From positions 55,790,803 through 55,854,802 of the forward strand of contig OX457031.1 of NCBI GenBank assembly GCA_949752745.1: a stretch of 64,000 nt of DNA, written 5' to 3'. The notes under the pieces were generated by a model. That model was given only the letters and a program-made list of their open reading frames with translations. It searched no databases and was not told the origin of the DNA. Both the position numbers and the translations under genes were made by a program. Shown here one piece after another: positions 1-12,339 of the stretch; positions within the stretch are counted from its first letter, which is position 1; each line of letters starts with the position of its first letter. Origin of the DNA: Protula sp. h YS-2021. Lineage: Eukaryota > Annelida > Polychaeta > Sabellida > Serpulidae.

Positions 1-1028
1 TGCCGGAGAACCTGCGTCTTTTTTAAAGTTTTAAACATACAGTTATATAATCGCAGCTGAAAGATCTAACGAACTGATGTGGTTTGAAAACATCAAGATT
101 TTATTTTAGCAGTTTTAGAATGGGTGATATACAATTCATGTAATTTAAACTATTCTTTGATCTGCTCTTTATAATTAAAATGCAAATTAAAGAAAAATCA
201 GCAAGTTTATTAATTAAAAAGCCATTGACAAAGCGTGATGACAAAAAAATGCACAGACTGCCTCAGTATGATCCAGGCATTTAGTATGATCTCCCGGAAA
301 ATTCGTACATGGGTGTGAACTTCCAACTTCCAAGATAAGAACGTACTTTGCAAAAAATGTTCCTTGGGAATGGGACGACTGTAAGTAATATTTTATGATA
401 CATTGTGTAACACGCATATGTAGTAATTAGCAGTGGTGATAGTGTTTTTAATTTGTTCAGCTTTTATTCATTGCAGATCATTTATTTTAAAATCATTCTT
501 ACATTTTCTACAGCAATGCGATGACTTGATAAAATAAATTTTGCGTAGTACAATATTTTAGAATTATTTCGTGTCTAGAAAGCTATGTTGTTTAAAAATT
601 GTCCATTAGCAAAGAAAAGTCTGTTCTGTATAGTTTCTGGATACCTCAAACATAAGACCACCAAAGAAATCAGACCGCATCAGTTCAGTCCCACTGCTCT
701 TCTGGATACCATCTAGATATGTCACACATCAGATCACTCATGAAATCGGACCACATCAGTTTATTCTCGCTGCTGGCCCTATTTCCGGGCGTCCACCGTG
801 TAAGTATTCATGTCTTTAAGACAAGGTAAAAACTGTAACAATGCTTAGCTATGAGCATTATCTTAAGTGTTTCTTTGCGCTCTTATTTTGGCCACAGCGT
901 ATCTGCTTATCATGAAAGTGAAAGAGGTTATTGTTAACTTGTTAATCAAACAAAGATATCTTGTTATGAAAAATTTATACACATTCACTCTAAAACTCAA
1001 TTAGAAACACAAATAAAAACAGATAAAC

Positions 1029-4000
1029 ATGTCAAAAGTTGACAAAAATATTTCTGAGGTAAGTTATCAAGTTAATGTTTTTATTTTTTATTCCGTACTT
1101 GTATGGAGGATAAATTGCCGAACCTAAGTTTGGTGTTAACTTGATGAAAAATATATAACTCTTGATTTCAGCGATTCTGAACTGAGACAAATTAATTATT
1201 TTTAAATGGCTATTTACAACCACTCTGTATTTCGTTTGAAAATTTTAAGAGTAAGACTGTTGATTAAACATCCAAACACTGTCATATTTGTTTAATGAAT
1301 AGAGTTGCTTTAATGTTTAAAATGGCAGTCGCAACGAAAAAGTATTATTATACAGGAGTACTATGAGAGGGGAGCATTTTGCAACTATGACTTGCAACAG
1401 TCTCAACTTAATGACCTTTTGTTGTGAATAACCAAAAAAAAAAAAAAAAGAATCAATTTAGTTCAGTCTAGTCGTGTTTCTACTTGCGCAGTTTACTGCT
1501 TACTGATAATCTCATCAAAAACAGTCAATTGTTTGTTTTAGTATAGAGTTAAAGGATTGGTCGCTGCCGTTTTTACGCCCATGCTTGAAGATGGGTGAGC
1601 AATGCCTCCTTAAAGTAGAAGATATTTTACTTCAATATTTTATTCAAATAAATATTATATTTTATTACTCTATGCTTCTTTTCCTCTTTTGTGCGCTTTT
1701 ATTTCAAGAATAATTTTTGTTTCATATGAATATTTAAGAAGTACTGCACAAGGAAAGCATTTAAAATGCGTGTCCATGCATTTATAGAAAAGTGCGATGT
1801 TACATATTTGCTAATAGGGAGTGAGCATGTTTCAGCAGCAAGTAGATTATGCATGTGTACCTTGTGGAAAGCTCTTCCAGGGTTAATTAGGGAGCAATTT
1901 ACCAGGGTGTATTTTTGAATTGTAGCGAAGTAAGTGTTTCAACGATACCGGAGTATGCCAAGTATCTTGTTGACAACCATGTCAAAGGAGTATATGGTAA
2001 GCGCATATACCGGTTCATTCACTATAATATGGATACCGGTACAATTCTCTAGAAAGAAACGGAATATGTCAAACTGAGATCACAGTGTTTTTGTATATGT
2101 TTCTTTTACCTGGAATAATCAATGATCACATGTTGATAATTACTTAAGCGAACCTTTATTAAAATTGCAATTTGAGAATTAAAAATATTTTAATTAGCTA
2201 ATGAATATAAATATTCCTTACCATAATAACTACAGCAGGAAAATGCACTCTGTTTATCAGCAATAATAAATATGCTTTAGCTTTACCTTGCAGAAAGTAG
2301 GGTTATTATTGCTTTTGACAGTTAATGGCACAACTGGGGAATTCGATAGCTTAACAGTTCAAGAAAGAAACAGTATTGTCGAAGAGTGGGCAAAAAATAA
2401 CAAGCATGGGTATGTTTATGGAAAACATATCATTTATCTATTTACTTATTTCATTTACTAATTAATAAATGTAACAATGAGCAACAAGAAGTTATCAAAA
2501 CAGCTTGAGACTTATAATTTAATTAGAAATGTCAGCTCTATGTTTCAAAATGCGCAAAAGAAAATAAACAGTTGTCATAAGTGCGTCCGTGGAAAGATTT
2601 TAAAAATTTTAACAAATAATTCGTCCATTTGGATTGTTCTTCTTTCACTGCATAACATAAACCTTACATTTTCACATAACCTCATAACGAAAACTCACCG
2701 AAAAATAATAAAAATATCACAATAGTACTAACAGCCCAATTTGTAAATATTTAATTAAAAATAAAAAAATATTAAAATCCCCCATACGAAACATTTATTT
2801 TCAATGAAATATATTATATCGCAGCCGTATCGAATTGCATAAACTAATGACTCATATAAGCTATCGACAACAAGCTCTTGACAAAAACTGCTACCATTTT
2901 AATGCCAAATTTGACGACTCGAGGCAGGGTTTTCAATGATCTAAATACTTTAATATCATGTAATTGGCTACACTCGCCATTTTATGAGATGCTATAAAAA
3001 CTTATAATTATACCTAGGAGTTTCGTTGAATTTATATGAAGGCTGCTGAAATTTTGCATTTGAAGTAAATGTGTACTCACAGCCACATGAATATATATTG
3101 TACTCACAGCCACAGTTGAATTTATATGAAGGATGCTGAAATTTTGCATTTGTAGCAATCGTGTACTCACAGCCACATGAATGTATACTGTACTCACAGC
3201 CACATGAACATATAATGTACTCACAGACACACAAATGTATACTTTACGCTTCATGGCCTCAAAGTATTATTCAAACATTTGAAAATCTCACACTAATTTT
3301 GAAACATCTTAAAATCTTACACTATTATTCAAGCATTTTTTATATTTTAGTTTAATTGTACATTTTTGCACCCCAAGTTTAATTTAGATCTGAATCGCAT
3401 TGAATCTTGTATTATTTCTCTACGTCGTTGTATTTTCATGCGCCCGCTAGACTGGACCACCTGATGGTACATGTCGGAGCTCCAAGCATTAAAGATGCCC
3501 AACAAATGGTGCGTATTATTAAAAATAAATCTGGGCAAACCTGCAAGTGTAAGAAAACTGTGGTTTATCAGAATTATTTAATCTCCGAATCCGAAGAAAT
3601 AATCCCTTGATAGACACTATATTCGAATTGCATTATTATTCTTGTCAATTATTTAATTAGTTATTCAGAAACATTAATCCCAGGTATTATGTGGCATTTA
3701 TATGTTTATTTGTATCGCCCGGAAAATAGTCTCTAGATAAAAAATGGTTTGCATCAAATAATTTTCGCTTGTTATTCATGTCAACTTTTTAAATGCTTTT
3801 ATTCCATTGTTTTCCTATTTTTGTGCGAAACAAAAAACATGACGGTTGACCTAGAAAAATCATTTGATTACAACGCGTTAATGGTGCATGTGGAATTCAC
3901 AACAGTTGATTATAACGCGATAAAGGTGCATAAGGAATTCAACCAGAGTGTATATCAAATTCGTATCGGTTGATTTCAACGCGGAAGGTGGGCACCTATA

Positions 4001-5663
4001 TTTCGTTGCGGTTGACTTCACCGTGTACAATTTGAATGTCATGTGTTGTATTTATATTGGCTAAAACAACGCATACACTTGACTGCTACTGGCTAACGTT
4101 GGAACTGAGGAAATTAGAAATTAAGAAAAAACAAAAAACCGGAAAATCAGCAAACAGTTTTTCCTCTACAATGCTATTGCTACTTCAGCCTCTTTCTTCT
4201 TCCCTCATCACAACCTCAAACACAAAAGCGCTTATGTCCTAATATGATATGGAAGAGATTTATTTTGTTATTACTCACTGGGCATAACAGACAGTGTGGG
4301 GAAAATGTGTTATTTGACAGCATATATGCTACTTTTCGTGCCAAAAAGGTCATTTTGGGGAATGCTAATATCGTTAAAAAGGGAAAGGGGGTGATTTTCA
4401 CTTTTCGAGTGTATGTCTAGTTTTCGAATGACAAATGAGCTAGATCGCCAAAAAACGTGAAAAATGCTGTGTGAGAAATTTCTCTGAGCAATGACAACGT
4501 AATTAGAGTTTTACTGGGCATTTCTTGTGTTCCAGTCATTGCCGAATATATATAAAAATAAACATAAGAGCAATAAGCGGGGCTTGATGAGTCTAAAATT
4601 TAATGAATAGGGGTTGTAAATTTATAAATTACTACGGTAATTATGTAGGTGAAATCAACGGTGGATAGGTATCCATTCCCGCTTCCCAAATCCGATCAGT
4701 TGTTTGTATCTATCCTTTATTGGTCGTTAAGGAATGGATTGATAAACCGGAACCACACTGAATATTTTTACCCTTTTAAAACACGCCTAAAAGTCGCCGG
4801 CTGGCGAATTATAGGTTGTTGGACTGATTAAAAAACCGAGACTTCTGGGTCGAAAAAAATCGTCTTTGATAAAAAAACCTTGTCAACTTATCAATTATAT
4901 TTTATACACCATTTTTGATAATTTTAGTGTTTGTAGAACACGTATATCTCTGACGTTAGATAAAAGTGCATGTCTGTACTGAATTTGCTAGAAAGTATTC
5001 TGAGAGGACACTAAATCAATTATACAAGGTTTTTGTGTACTGAGGTCGTAAGTAATCCCGATTATTCAGCAATATCTATCTTGTACACGGGAGAAGAAAT
5101 ATTTTTTGAAGACAAAGCTGCTGTTTCGTGCCTGTTGAAATAAACCAGAAGAAAACAGGAAAAGGAAGTCTGCAGTACATAATTTGTCTATAGTTGCTAA
5201 AACTGCAGATTGTATACAATTCCACTCGCATTCAAAAATGGTGTATAAATAGCACAGATTGATAACATGCGGTAACAATTTTGGTGCATTGTTTGCATAT
5301 AACTTTAGAACAAAAATTTCAAAACAAAACCTTCACCAAATAATGTTGGGTACCTGTACATATTCATATTGCTGCTGTATTGAAGTACTGAATTAAAAGA
5401 AAAGTACATTATCACATGATGTTTATTGACGACCACTCAAACATCATCGTCTGATACTTGTCAAAGATTTAGACGAGCGAAAACTCGTCAATATGGCGAC
5501 TTCTGAACAAACTTTCAAGGGGATAAAACTTTCAGTGCGTTTTGTTGTTGAGTCTAAGGCACTCACTTGGCGGCAAACAAACAAGAAAAAGTGGGCATGG
5601 CTTAGTTTTTGACTCCCTTTTTCGGGAGTTTTTGACTCCCTTTTTCTAGTTATAAAACTAGAG

Positions 5664-5708
<45 letters not shown>

Positions 5709-8700
5709 AACTTCTTTCTATTCCTATGTATTATTATTGTTATTTGCGCCAGGGATCCCTCGTATAATCACATGCATGCAGAGACATACCGTCGTGTTTC
5801 TTTTCTAACATGTAAAGAATGTCATAAAACTTATCACACGCAGGCCAGGCATGCTGAAGAGAATAAGGCCGATGCAATAGGAATGATCTCCCCATCCTTC
5901 TTCAAGCCGCCGAGCCTCGGTAACACAAAGTATTTCATTATTAGGGCTGTAAACTGCATGAGGCATCCATACTAAGTATAGAATTCTGTAACAGGAATTA
6001 TATCTGTTGCTGATTAAAACACAGCTGTAGAGGTTGATAAGAGAGAAATGAAAACATTTGATATTGCCAAAAAGTGTGAAGCTGCAAAGATAAACATAAA
6101 TTTCCTTTCTATTCTTAATGTGGAACTGCTCAATTTCATATAATAACTTTGTAAGTTTTTTTGTGTCCTTGAAAATATCAAAGAGGTGTTGGTGGAGTAT
6201 TGCAGGCAGGTGGCGTGTCAGGCGCCCAACACGCCTTTCTATTACTACCACCTGCCTCTCATGACAGGAGTGCGATGTGAGTGAGTTCATTAGTCTACCA
6301 ATCATAACTACTACGCTTAAATTCTGTTAGAATTAAACCGAACTCTTTCTGTTCTACAAAATCATAATTTTTGATGAGAACTGACAATGAATTTTATTAT
6401 TGAGCAGTTTGGTTTCTATTTTTATGACATTAAATACTTTTCAAAAATACTATTGACCCTTTTCTCAGAAGAAAATCCCAAAGCAACAGACACAACGAAT
6501 CGTCTCTTCCTATTGTATTATTTATGGTGTTTAAGTTGACATGGTACAGTACATGAAGCTTGCCGAACAATGCATACCGACATTTCGCGGCATTAAGTTT
6601 TCATATTTCGACCTGGCGGAAGCTAATCAATGTTTAATATACAACAACAGCAAGTACAACATCCTGTGGGGTGTTGATCAGGTACAGTGATATTTTACAC
6701 ACACGCTTCCATTCGTTTGTTAAAACTCAGGCTTGTTCACGTTTTATCTAATATAATATTAAGAGCTAAAAATTTCAGTTGACAAAGATTTACACTGTGA
6801 ACAGAAAATGGTCCGGCAAGACCTTTTGGAATAAGCAAAACCTTCTCATGTTTCTTCCCATTTTACGTCGTGTGCTGTGTACAAACTTAAACGTTTTTGT
6901 TTTAACTTAGAAAACTCGTTTCAGAACTAAACGTAACTTCTCGAATAATGTGTTTGTACTTCTTGCAAAACACTTTTACCAAGCGATTTCAGAAGTTAAC
7001 CTTTTGTAAAAGATCTCTAATATGTCATCATAAAGTTCCGCTTTTTTCTTACGATTATTCAGTAGTATGAAGTCATTTGCAACATTCCAAACACAGAAGA
7101 GACACTCTTAAGTCTTAGATTTGGAAAAACGTTTAGTTTTATATGGGATCTGCCGAAGCATCAAAGTGACACACTAAAAGTAGTTTAGTCTAGTTTTGGG
7201 TCATGTAAGCGACGTCATTTTGTGTTGTCAAAACATGGCGTTTTTTTTTCAAGACTCGTGACCTGATCACCTTAATCGAACTCGTTGATTTTGAAAAACC
7301 ATTTTCAAAACCTCTGTTTTCTTTTGGCGTTTCCACAAAATATTATAAATAAATAAAAAGTTAAATACTTTTTGAAATTTGTTGTTTTTTTGTGCATAGC
7401 AACTGCTAGCTGCCATGAGTCTGGGAATAGACGCGGCTATTGGTAGCACATATAATTACTTAGCACCAACGTACAATGCTATGATACAAGCCTTTGAGAG
7501 TCTTCAGCTCCAAGAAGCTCGCACTCATATGATAAAAGCTCAAAAGGTCATCAACACCGCTGTCTCTATAGGTAAGCAGGCACTTAAAAGGAGAACTTCC
7601 CAGAAATACAATCACTTTTCTGAATTTCCTTTCCACGCTCTGTGTGTGGAAAATTAAAAAATAACTATAAAAGAGAAAAGTTAGTATTAGTTCGTAGTGC
7701 AAAGCATTTAATACTGCCTGAAGGAGGGGTGAGGGTGGGAGAAGGGGGTGAGGGTAAGTGTGGGGAGTGAGGGTGGGTGTTGGGGGAAGGGGGTGAGGGT
7801 GATGAGGGTGGGGGAAGGGAGTGAGGGTGGGTGAGGTGGTGAGGGTGGGTGAGGGTGGGGGAAGAGGGTGAGGTGGGTGAGGGTGGGTGAGGTGGTGAGG
7901 GTGGGTGAGGGTGGGGAAGAGGGTGAGGTGGGTGAGGGTGGGTGAGGTGGTGAGGGTGGGGGAAGAGGGTGAGGTGGGTGAGGGTGGGTGAGGTGGTGAG
8001 GGTGGGTGAGGGTGGGGGAAGAGGGTGAGGTGGGTGAGGGTGGGTGAGGTGGTGAGGGTGGGTGAGGGTGGGGGAAGAGGGTGAGGTGGGTGAGGGTGGG
8101 TGAGGTGGTGAGGGTGGGTGAGGGTGGGGGAAGAGGGTGAGGTGGGTGAGGGTGGGTGAGGTGGTGAGGGTGGGGGAAGAGGGTGAGGTGGGTGAGGGTT
8201 GGTGAGGTGGTGAGGGTGGGTGAGGGTGGGGGAAGAGGGTGAGGTGGGTGAGGGTGGGTGAGGTGGTGAGGGTGGGTGAGGTTGGGGGAAGAGGGTGAGG
8301 TGGGTGAGGGTGGGGGAAGGGGGTGAGGGTGGGGTGAGGGGGAGGGAAGGGGGTGAGGGTAGGGGAAGGGGGTGGGATGGGTGAGAGTGGGGGAAGGGGG
8401 TGGGGTGGGTGAGGGTGGGGGAAGGGGTGGGGTGGGTGAGGGGGTGAGGGTGGGGAAAGGGGGTGAGGGTGGGGTGAGGGGGGAGGGAGACCATGACTTG
8501 AATTCATGTTGACCAAGAACTTCCCGTTCGGGTTTTATGCTACAAACAGTTCAGGCACGACACAAGCGTGTCATGTGATAACCAATATTTAATATAATCC
8601 CCATATTAACAGCTTTAAATCGCTGTTTCTCGACTGGATTCTCTGCCCTACAATGCCGACATGGCACTTGAGATGTATCACGTTATTGCATTTCAGGTAC

Positions 8701-8830
8701 ACCGGGGGTATCTGCACAGAAGGCAATGATGAATATCACAACATCTGTTCAAGTCGGCCCCACCCGCCTGCCGATACCGCCCGCTTCTGAAGACGTCCTA
8801 AAACGCCTGCAGATGGCTCTGTCAAATTAG
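1029..8830 (+). CDS. NPL: N-acetylneuraminate lyase (sialic acid aldolase), ten coding exons
   Basis: This enzyme splits N-acetylneuraminate into N-acetylmannosamine and pyruvate in the cytosol, the first step of sialic acid breakdown. I joined ten exons by GT/AG boundaries with matching phase: 1029-1058, 1542-1594, 1926-1996, 2322-2409, 3451-3508, 5844-5919, 6184-6276, 6536-6681, 7400-7571 and 8697-8830. They give 921 nt, or 306 residues plus TAG; vertebrate NPL is about 320. Seen in the translation are [10 protein letters not shown] near the N-terminus, the GTTGE carboxylate-binding motif at residues 54-58, FYYYHLP with the family's catalytic tyrosine at 147, GIKFS with the Schiff-base lysine at 177, and [10 protein letters not shown] near 217-226. 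There is no signal peptide, as expected for a cytosolic enzyme. The start ATG sits in a 30-nt first coding exon with A at -3 and a GAG/GTAAGT donor. An intron at about 800-897 (GTAAGTATT donor, TTTTGGCCACAG acceptor) may split the 5' UTR. The first-exon assignment is the least certain part; the other nine exons are supported by family similarity. Confidence 0.93.
3027..3245. repeat. Imperfect tandem repeats in NPL intron 4
   Basis: A segment of about 90 bp starting GAATTTATATGAAGG occurs at about 3027 and again at about 3118. It is followed by extra copies of a roughly 29-bp sub-unit containing GTACTCACAGCCACATGAA. Short open frames here in both directions arise from the repeat and are not genes. 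Confidence 0.8.
3843..4030. repeat. Degenerate tandem repeats in NPL intron 5
   Basis: Four diverged units carry GTTGA(T/C)TnnAACGCG followed by GTGCAT and GGAATTCA-like words, at about 3843, 3905, 3966 and 4008. The remainder of the 2.3 kb intron (3509-5843) is AT-rich and shows no further exon. A GC-richer stretch at 4650-4830 looks like a dispersed-repeat fragment but was not identified. Confidence 0.5.
5665..5706. repeat. (AT)n microsatellite in NPL intron 5
   Basis: About 21 uninterrupted AT dinucleotides lie 140 bp before exon 6 of NPL. Just upstream, at 5600-5650, the word TTTTTGACTCCC is duplicated. Confidence 0.95.
7716..8490. repeat. G-rich minisatellite filling the last intron of NPL
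   Basis: Nearly 0.8 kb of G-rich repeats on the coding strand is built from GGGTGAGG, GGTGGTGAGG and GGGGGAAGAG words. The words are arranged in higher-order units of about 56 bp, with shorter variants of about 46 bp. Runs of three or more G recur every few bases. The opposite strand reads as long Pro/Ser/His/Thr frames only because the repeat lacks stop codons. Confidence 0.95.
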
Positions 8831-8865
8831 TTGTTAGTTATAAATACAACTGATGTATTATCATC

Positions 8866-8871
8866 AATAAA
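8866..8871 (+). promoter_or_regulatory. Polyadenylation signal AATAAA of NPL
   Basis: A canonical AATAAA hexamer lies 35 bases after the NPL stop codon, which implies a very short 3' UTR. The position is typical for a compact last exon. Confidence 0.7.
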
Positions 8872-9107
8872 CTAAATCACGATTCTCTTTAGAACGTATT
8901 TGAATACTTTTTTTAAAGAAATTGAAAAAAATACATTATTTTTTTTCTAAAATGAGGTAATTCTGCAATAAAACAGTTATATATAAAATTCAAAACAAAA
9001 TAAAATCATAGACTAGCACAAAAATGTTTTTTCTCTCGCCAGAAAGCTTCAGCGAGATTTATTAGATGTGATTGTAACTTGGTTGTGATTGGCCGCGACC
9101 ATAACCC

Positions 9108-9187
9108 ATATCGATATCTATCAACCATAAACGATATCTCTATCAACCATAAACGATATCTGTATCAACCATAAACGATATCTCTAT
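9108..9187. repeat. 22-bp tandem repeat downstream of NPL
   Basis: Nearly four copies of a unit containing TATCAACCATAAACGATATC. It sits inside a region (9050-9320) that begins GTGATTGGCCGCGACC and later contains GGTCGCGACTAAAC, so it may lie within a palindromic element. Confidence 0.85.
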
Positions 9188-9224
9188 TCAACTTTGCATT
9201 TATATCACGACCAAAATGCAATTT

Positions 9225-9660
9225 TCCCATGTCCTTAGACGCTGAACAAACAACGTGTTCAGACGTTGATTTTGGTCGCGACTAAACACCTATTTTCTCC
9301 GAGGTCCAATCAGCGTCTTTGCTTCCATGATTATTTACAGATGTTGGAACATCACTCACCGGAAAGGGTGTTATGACAGGTGGCTCATAAAAAGAACACT
9401 AACTTTTAGACGTAGATATGAGAATGTCTACAGCGCTCAAGATTTTAGGGTCTACCCTTGAAACATGTTCATGAAAATTGATTTCATACATATCACGTGT
9501 TACAAGAGGACAACAGGGACACTGTGACCGATGATCTCTTGTAATTTCACCGTCAAGATGGTCACCCTACATCACTTTCCTGACGTCTATACAACGTTGC
9601 TCTCCCAACGTTTATGCAACTTCGATTTCTCGACGTCCATCCAGCGCCGCAGGGGTGGGA
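9225..9660. repeat. ACGT-rich dispersed repeat fragments
   Basis: The stretch has recurring palindromic ACGT cores in words such as GACGTTGATTTTGGTCGCGAC, GACGTCTATACAACGTTGC and TTTCTCGACGTCCATCC. The same words recur near 31.9-32.2 kb, 32.65 kb and 51.4-52.1 kb, which marks one dispersed family. No coding capacity is visible. Confidence 0.55.
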
Positions 9661-10095
9661 AATGGGAGCGGGGTCATTATTTCGAATTTATAATCAGTCA
9701 AAAAAAAACCGCCAAGCCATGCGGTCATATAATGTCTGTAAAAAGTCAATGTTTACTGTGGTAGTGGCTAAAGTTATAATATTGCTACAAGTTTGAAGGA
9801 GTATGTTGTAGGGGGAGGTAAGGACGGTTGCGGTTACGCTGAAACACGTGACGGTATACCCGAGAATGGATCAATAACAATGACATTGTTTTACCAGTCG
9901 TGTATGTGTCTTTGTGTGTGCGTATATGTGTGTGTGTTTGCCAAATGCTCTCCTGTCGAACCTCCTAATGACGTCATTTTATCCCCCCCCCCCCACCCCA
10001 CCCCACCTACCAACCCACAAAATTTTCCTCAAACATTTCAAATGTAACTGGTTATTGGCAATACAAGAATCGTATTTCTGTTTTAGCTTCATTTT

Positions 10096-10200
10096 ACTAG
10101 GGTATATTTTCTTAGACATTTTGCCACACAGATAAGCCGTCGTCTCGTCACTGGGTATATTTTCTCGATCATACATTTTGGCACACAGATAAGCCATCCT
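10096..10200. repeat. 57-bp tandem duplication after the - strand stop codon
   Basis: Two copies of a unit containing GGGTATATTTTCT and CACACAGATAAGCC lie immediately 3' of the stop of the unrecognised - strand gene, so they are probably in its 3' UTR. A C-rich tract (9983-10010) and a TG-rich tract (9903-9942) follow. Confidence 0.7.
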
Positions 10201-10207
10201 ATCGCCA

Positions 10208-11783
10208 CTATCCATTCACCTTCATGTAGGACAGACGATATAACACATGCGTTTCGTTGTCGGAATACTTGTTTCGTTCGCTGCACAGGCCGCTTGTGTA
10301 TTCCATTTTGTTTCGTTTCGATCGCGTATCTTGCGATAATGGGATATATTCCTGGTTTTCGTATCGACCGTATTTGCCGAGGTAGTCATTCCCACCATCA
10401 TTCTGCCTTATGTCTGGCAATGTCACTTGTTCATGGAAAGCCGAGTCGGTATCGCTGTAATCTGAGTTATGGTCCGACTCCTCGTGACCACAGCAGACGG
10501 AGCACTCCCCGCAGGTGTGCGATGGGACCACGATAGGGCCCACCGAGGGCTTACTCACCCTGATGTCAACATCAAACGAACGGTCTTCGGCACTTTTGTG
10601 AGATATCAAGCTGTCATTTAAAGCTTGTCTTGTACGTTCTTTTCCGCTGTTTCGAGTCGGATTAGACGCCAATTGTTTCTCTCGTTTCATGGTGTTATGG
10701 ACAGTTTCTCGAATGCTTGACACATCTCGTAAGATATATTTGAGCCGTCCTGATTTGAGTCTAGATATGTCCTGACGACTCGGCCAAGTAGCAGACAGCT
10801 TTTCATAAGAACTGTTCTGACTTTGCAGCTTCTTGTTGATGTGTTGGCGGATAGAAAACGACCGCTTCCTTGCTTCCAGGGAAGGGGATTGCTTCCTGTG
10901 TTGCTTATTATGTGCCGCTAATTTCGATTTTAAGCTGCTGTTCGGTGTGGCGTTTGGATAAAGACCACTCCCCGTGAGCACTATTGGTTCCCACCTGTGG
11001 ACGTCATTTGGCGGGGTATTGCCAGGTGTATCCTTCGAGCTTTGTTTGGTGTTTCCAGAGAGAACCAGACGTCCTTTCGGGCTTGGAGTTTCTAATATCC
11101 TTGAGTCACTTTTCGCTGGTTGGGTACTTGTCTTGGGTACACCGAAAGGGTACTCATTTGAACTTCTACAAAAACTTTTCCCCCTGTTTTGAGGAGATGT
11201 ATTAAAAATAATCTCGGTATTTGCATGCAGTGCCCCATTTGAGGAAGCGAAGGATTTCGACCTGACAGGGGGCCGAGATTCTGCGCGAGTTTTTTCAGTG
11301 AATAAACGATGCATTTCCTCCCGCGTGTCACGCAAAACCGAGGCATCTTTTTGATTGGTCCTCACACTAGCCTTCTGTTTGACAAGAAGCCGAACCGTGT
11401 CCGAGGACGGTAGCGCGAGTAATCGCTTCACCGAGTCTGTCGATAGTTTGTTAGGTATCTGCAGCTTGAGAGGCGCAGAACGAGTCCGTGAAGAATCAGT
11501 CATTTTCTTTGCAAAATTTATTGTCGCTTCGCGCTGGCGAAAAGTCGGACTTATCCCGGATTCAACTAAATGCGTCGCCCGATTGTCGCTCTGTCTATCT
11601 GAATGTAATAATTGTCCTAATTCTGGCAGACATTGTTTAGTTAAATATCCTGCTGATGTTAGAATGAGTCCGGTGTAGGCATGCTCCAGGGTGTTGCTGG
11701 TGATACCCGCGTGCACTTTGGTGTTTATTTGACTGTCTACATGTCGCTTGTGAAACTGTGACGGCGTCACCTCCAGATCGAAC
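10208..11783 (-). CDS. Unrecognised protein, long 3'-terminal exon
   Basis: An open frame of about 525 codons runs from a splice acceptor to a TAG stop at 10208-10210. Read on the - strand, the sequence before 11783 is pyrimidine-rich and ends TTTACATTTGTCAG, a convincing 3' splice site. The first in-frame ATG comes only about 100 codons later, so at least one upstream exon is probably missing from this model. The protein is rich in Ser, Arg, Lys, Asn and Thr, has no membrane segment or signal peptide, and looks mostly disordered. It has a small cysteine cluster (HTCGECSVCCGHEESDH) followed by an acidic serine-rich stretch near the C-terminus. Base composition is clearly richer in GC than the flanks. 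I do not recognise the family. I could not find a convincing upstream exon; the GTAAGT-like donor at about 12208 is preceded by an in-frame stop. Confidence 0.68.
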
Positions 11784-12330
11784 CTGACAAATGTAAACAA
11801 AACACTTAAATTGTTGACAATTAATCAATTACAAGATTAAAACTGTTTTGTGACTGACAGAAAAAAAACATGTATTTTGTTTATAAACATAGTTCGTAAT
11901 CCATAATGCAACAGTGTCTTATTCAACTAAGTAATGTCGTATTTATTGATGCCCACGAATTGAAGTGCCTGATGAAAACAAAGAAGACAAGTGATGTGAA
12001 GTCACTTTGAAGAGGCACTCAATCAAAGCCAGGAGCTTGCTCGCGAGATCGCGCTGGAAATACTGCAAGACAATGCTTCGAATTGGCTGATAATAAACAC
12101 CCATGACAAATATCGCGTCTCTCTCTATTTTTGATTGCTCTTGACGTTTCTGTCGGTGCAAAACGTTTCCAACACACACTTCAAATCCGAGATAAGAAGA
12201 AGCACTTACGGCAATAAACAACTTAGAACTATCACATTAAGTAGTTAAGCAAAATTTTTGGAATTTTCCACCCTCTCTCCAACCCAGTACACAAAAATTG
12301 ACTTTATATCAGGGGTCTGAAAACTCTGAA
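11784..12330. other. No gene identified
   Basis: This AT-rich stretch lies upstream of the - strand exon. A - strand frame of about 90 codons at 11943-12221 lacks an ATG start and ends in a stop that overlaps AATAAA. It may be part of a dispersed repeat, but I could not identify it. Confidence 0.4.
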
Positions 12331-12339
12331 CCCTCCCCC

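Noticed and set aside
733..799. Upstream ATG (about 740) with a hydrophobic, signal-peptide-like run before a GTAAGT donor
   Set aside because: After splicing to the acceptor at 897 the frame meets a stop within a few codons, so it is at most a short upstream frame and does not extend NPL.
7460..8516. Long - strand frames of Pro/Ser/His/Thr repeats (up to 344 codons)
   Set aside because: They run through the G-rich minisatellite in the NPL intron; the repeat simply lacks stop codons.
11943..12221. About 92-codon - strand frame upstream of the unrecognised exon
   Set aside because: It lacks an ATG start, and its link to the exon at 10208-11783 would need a donor that I cannot find; it may be part of a dispersed repeat.
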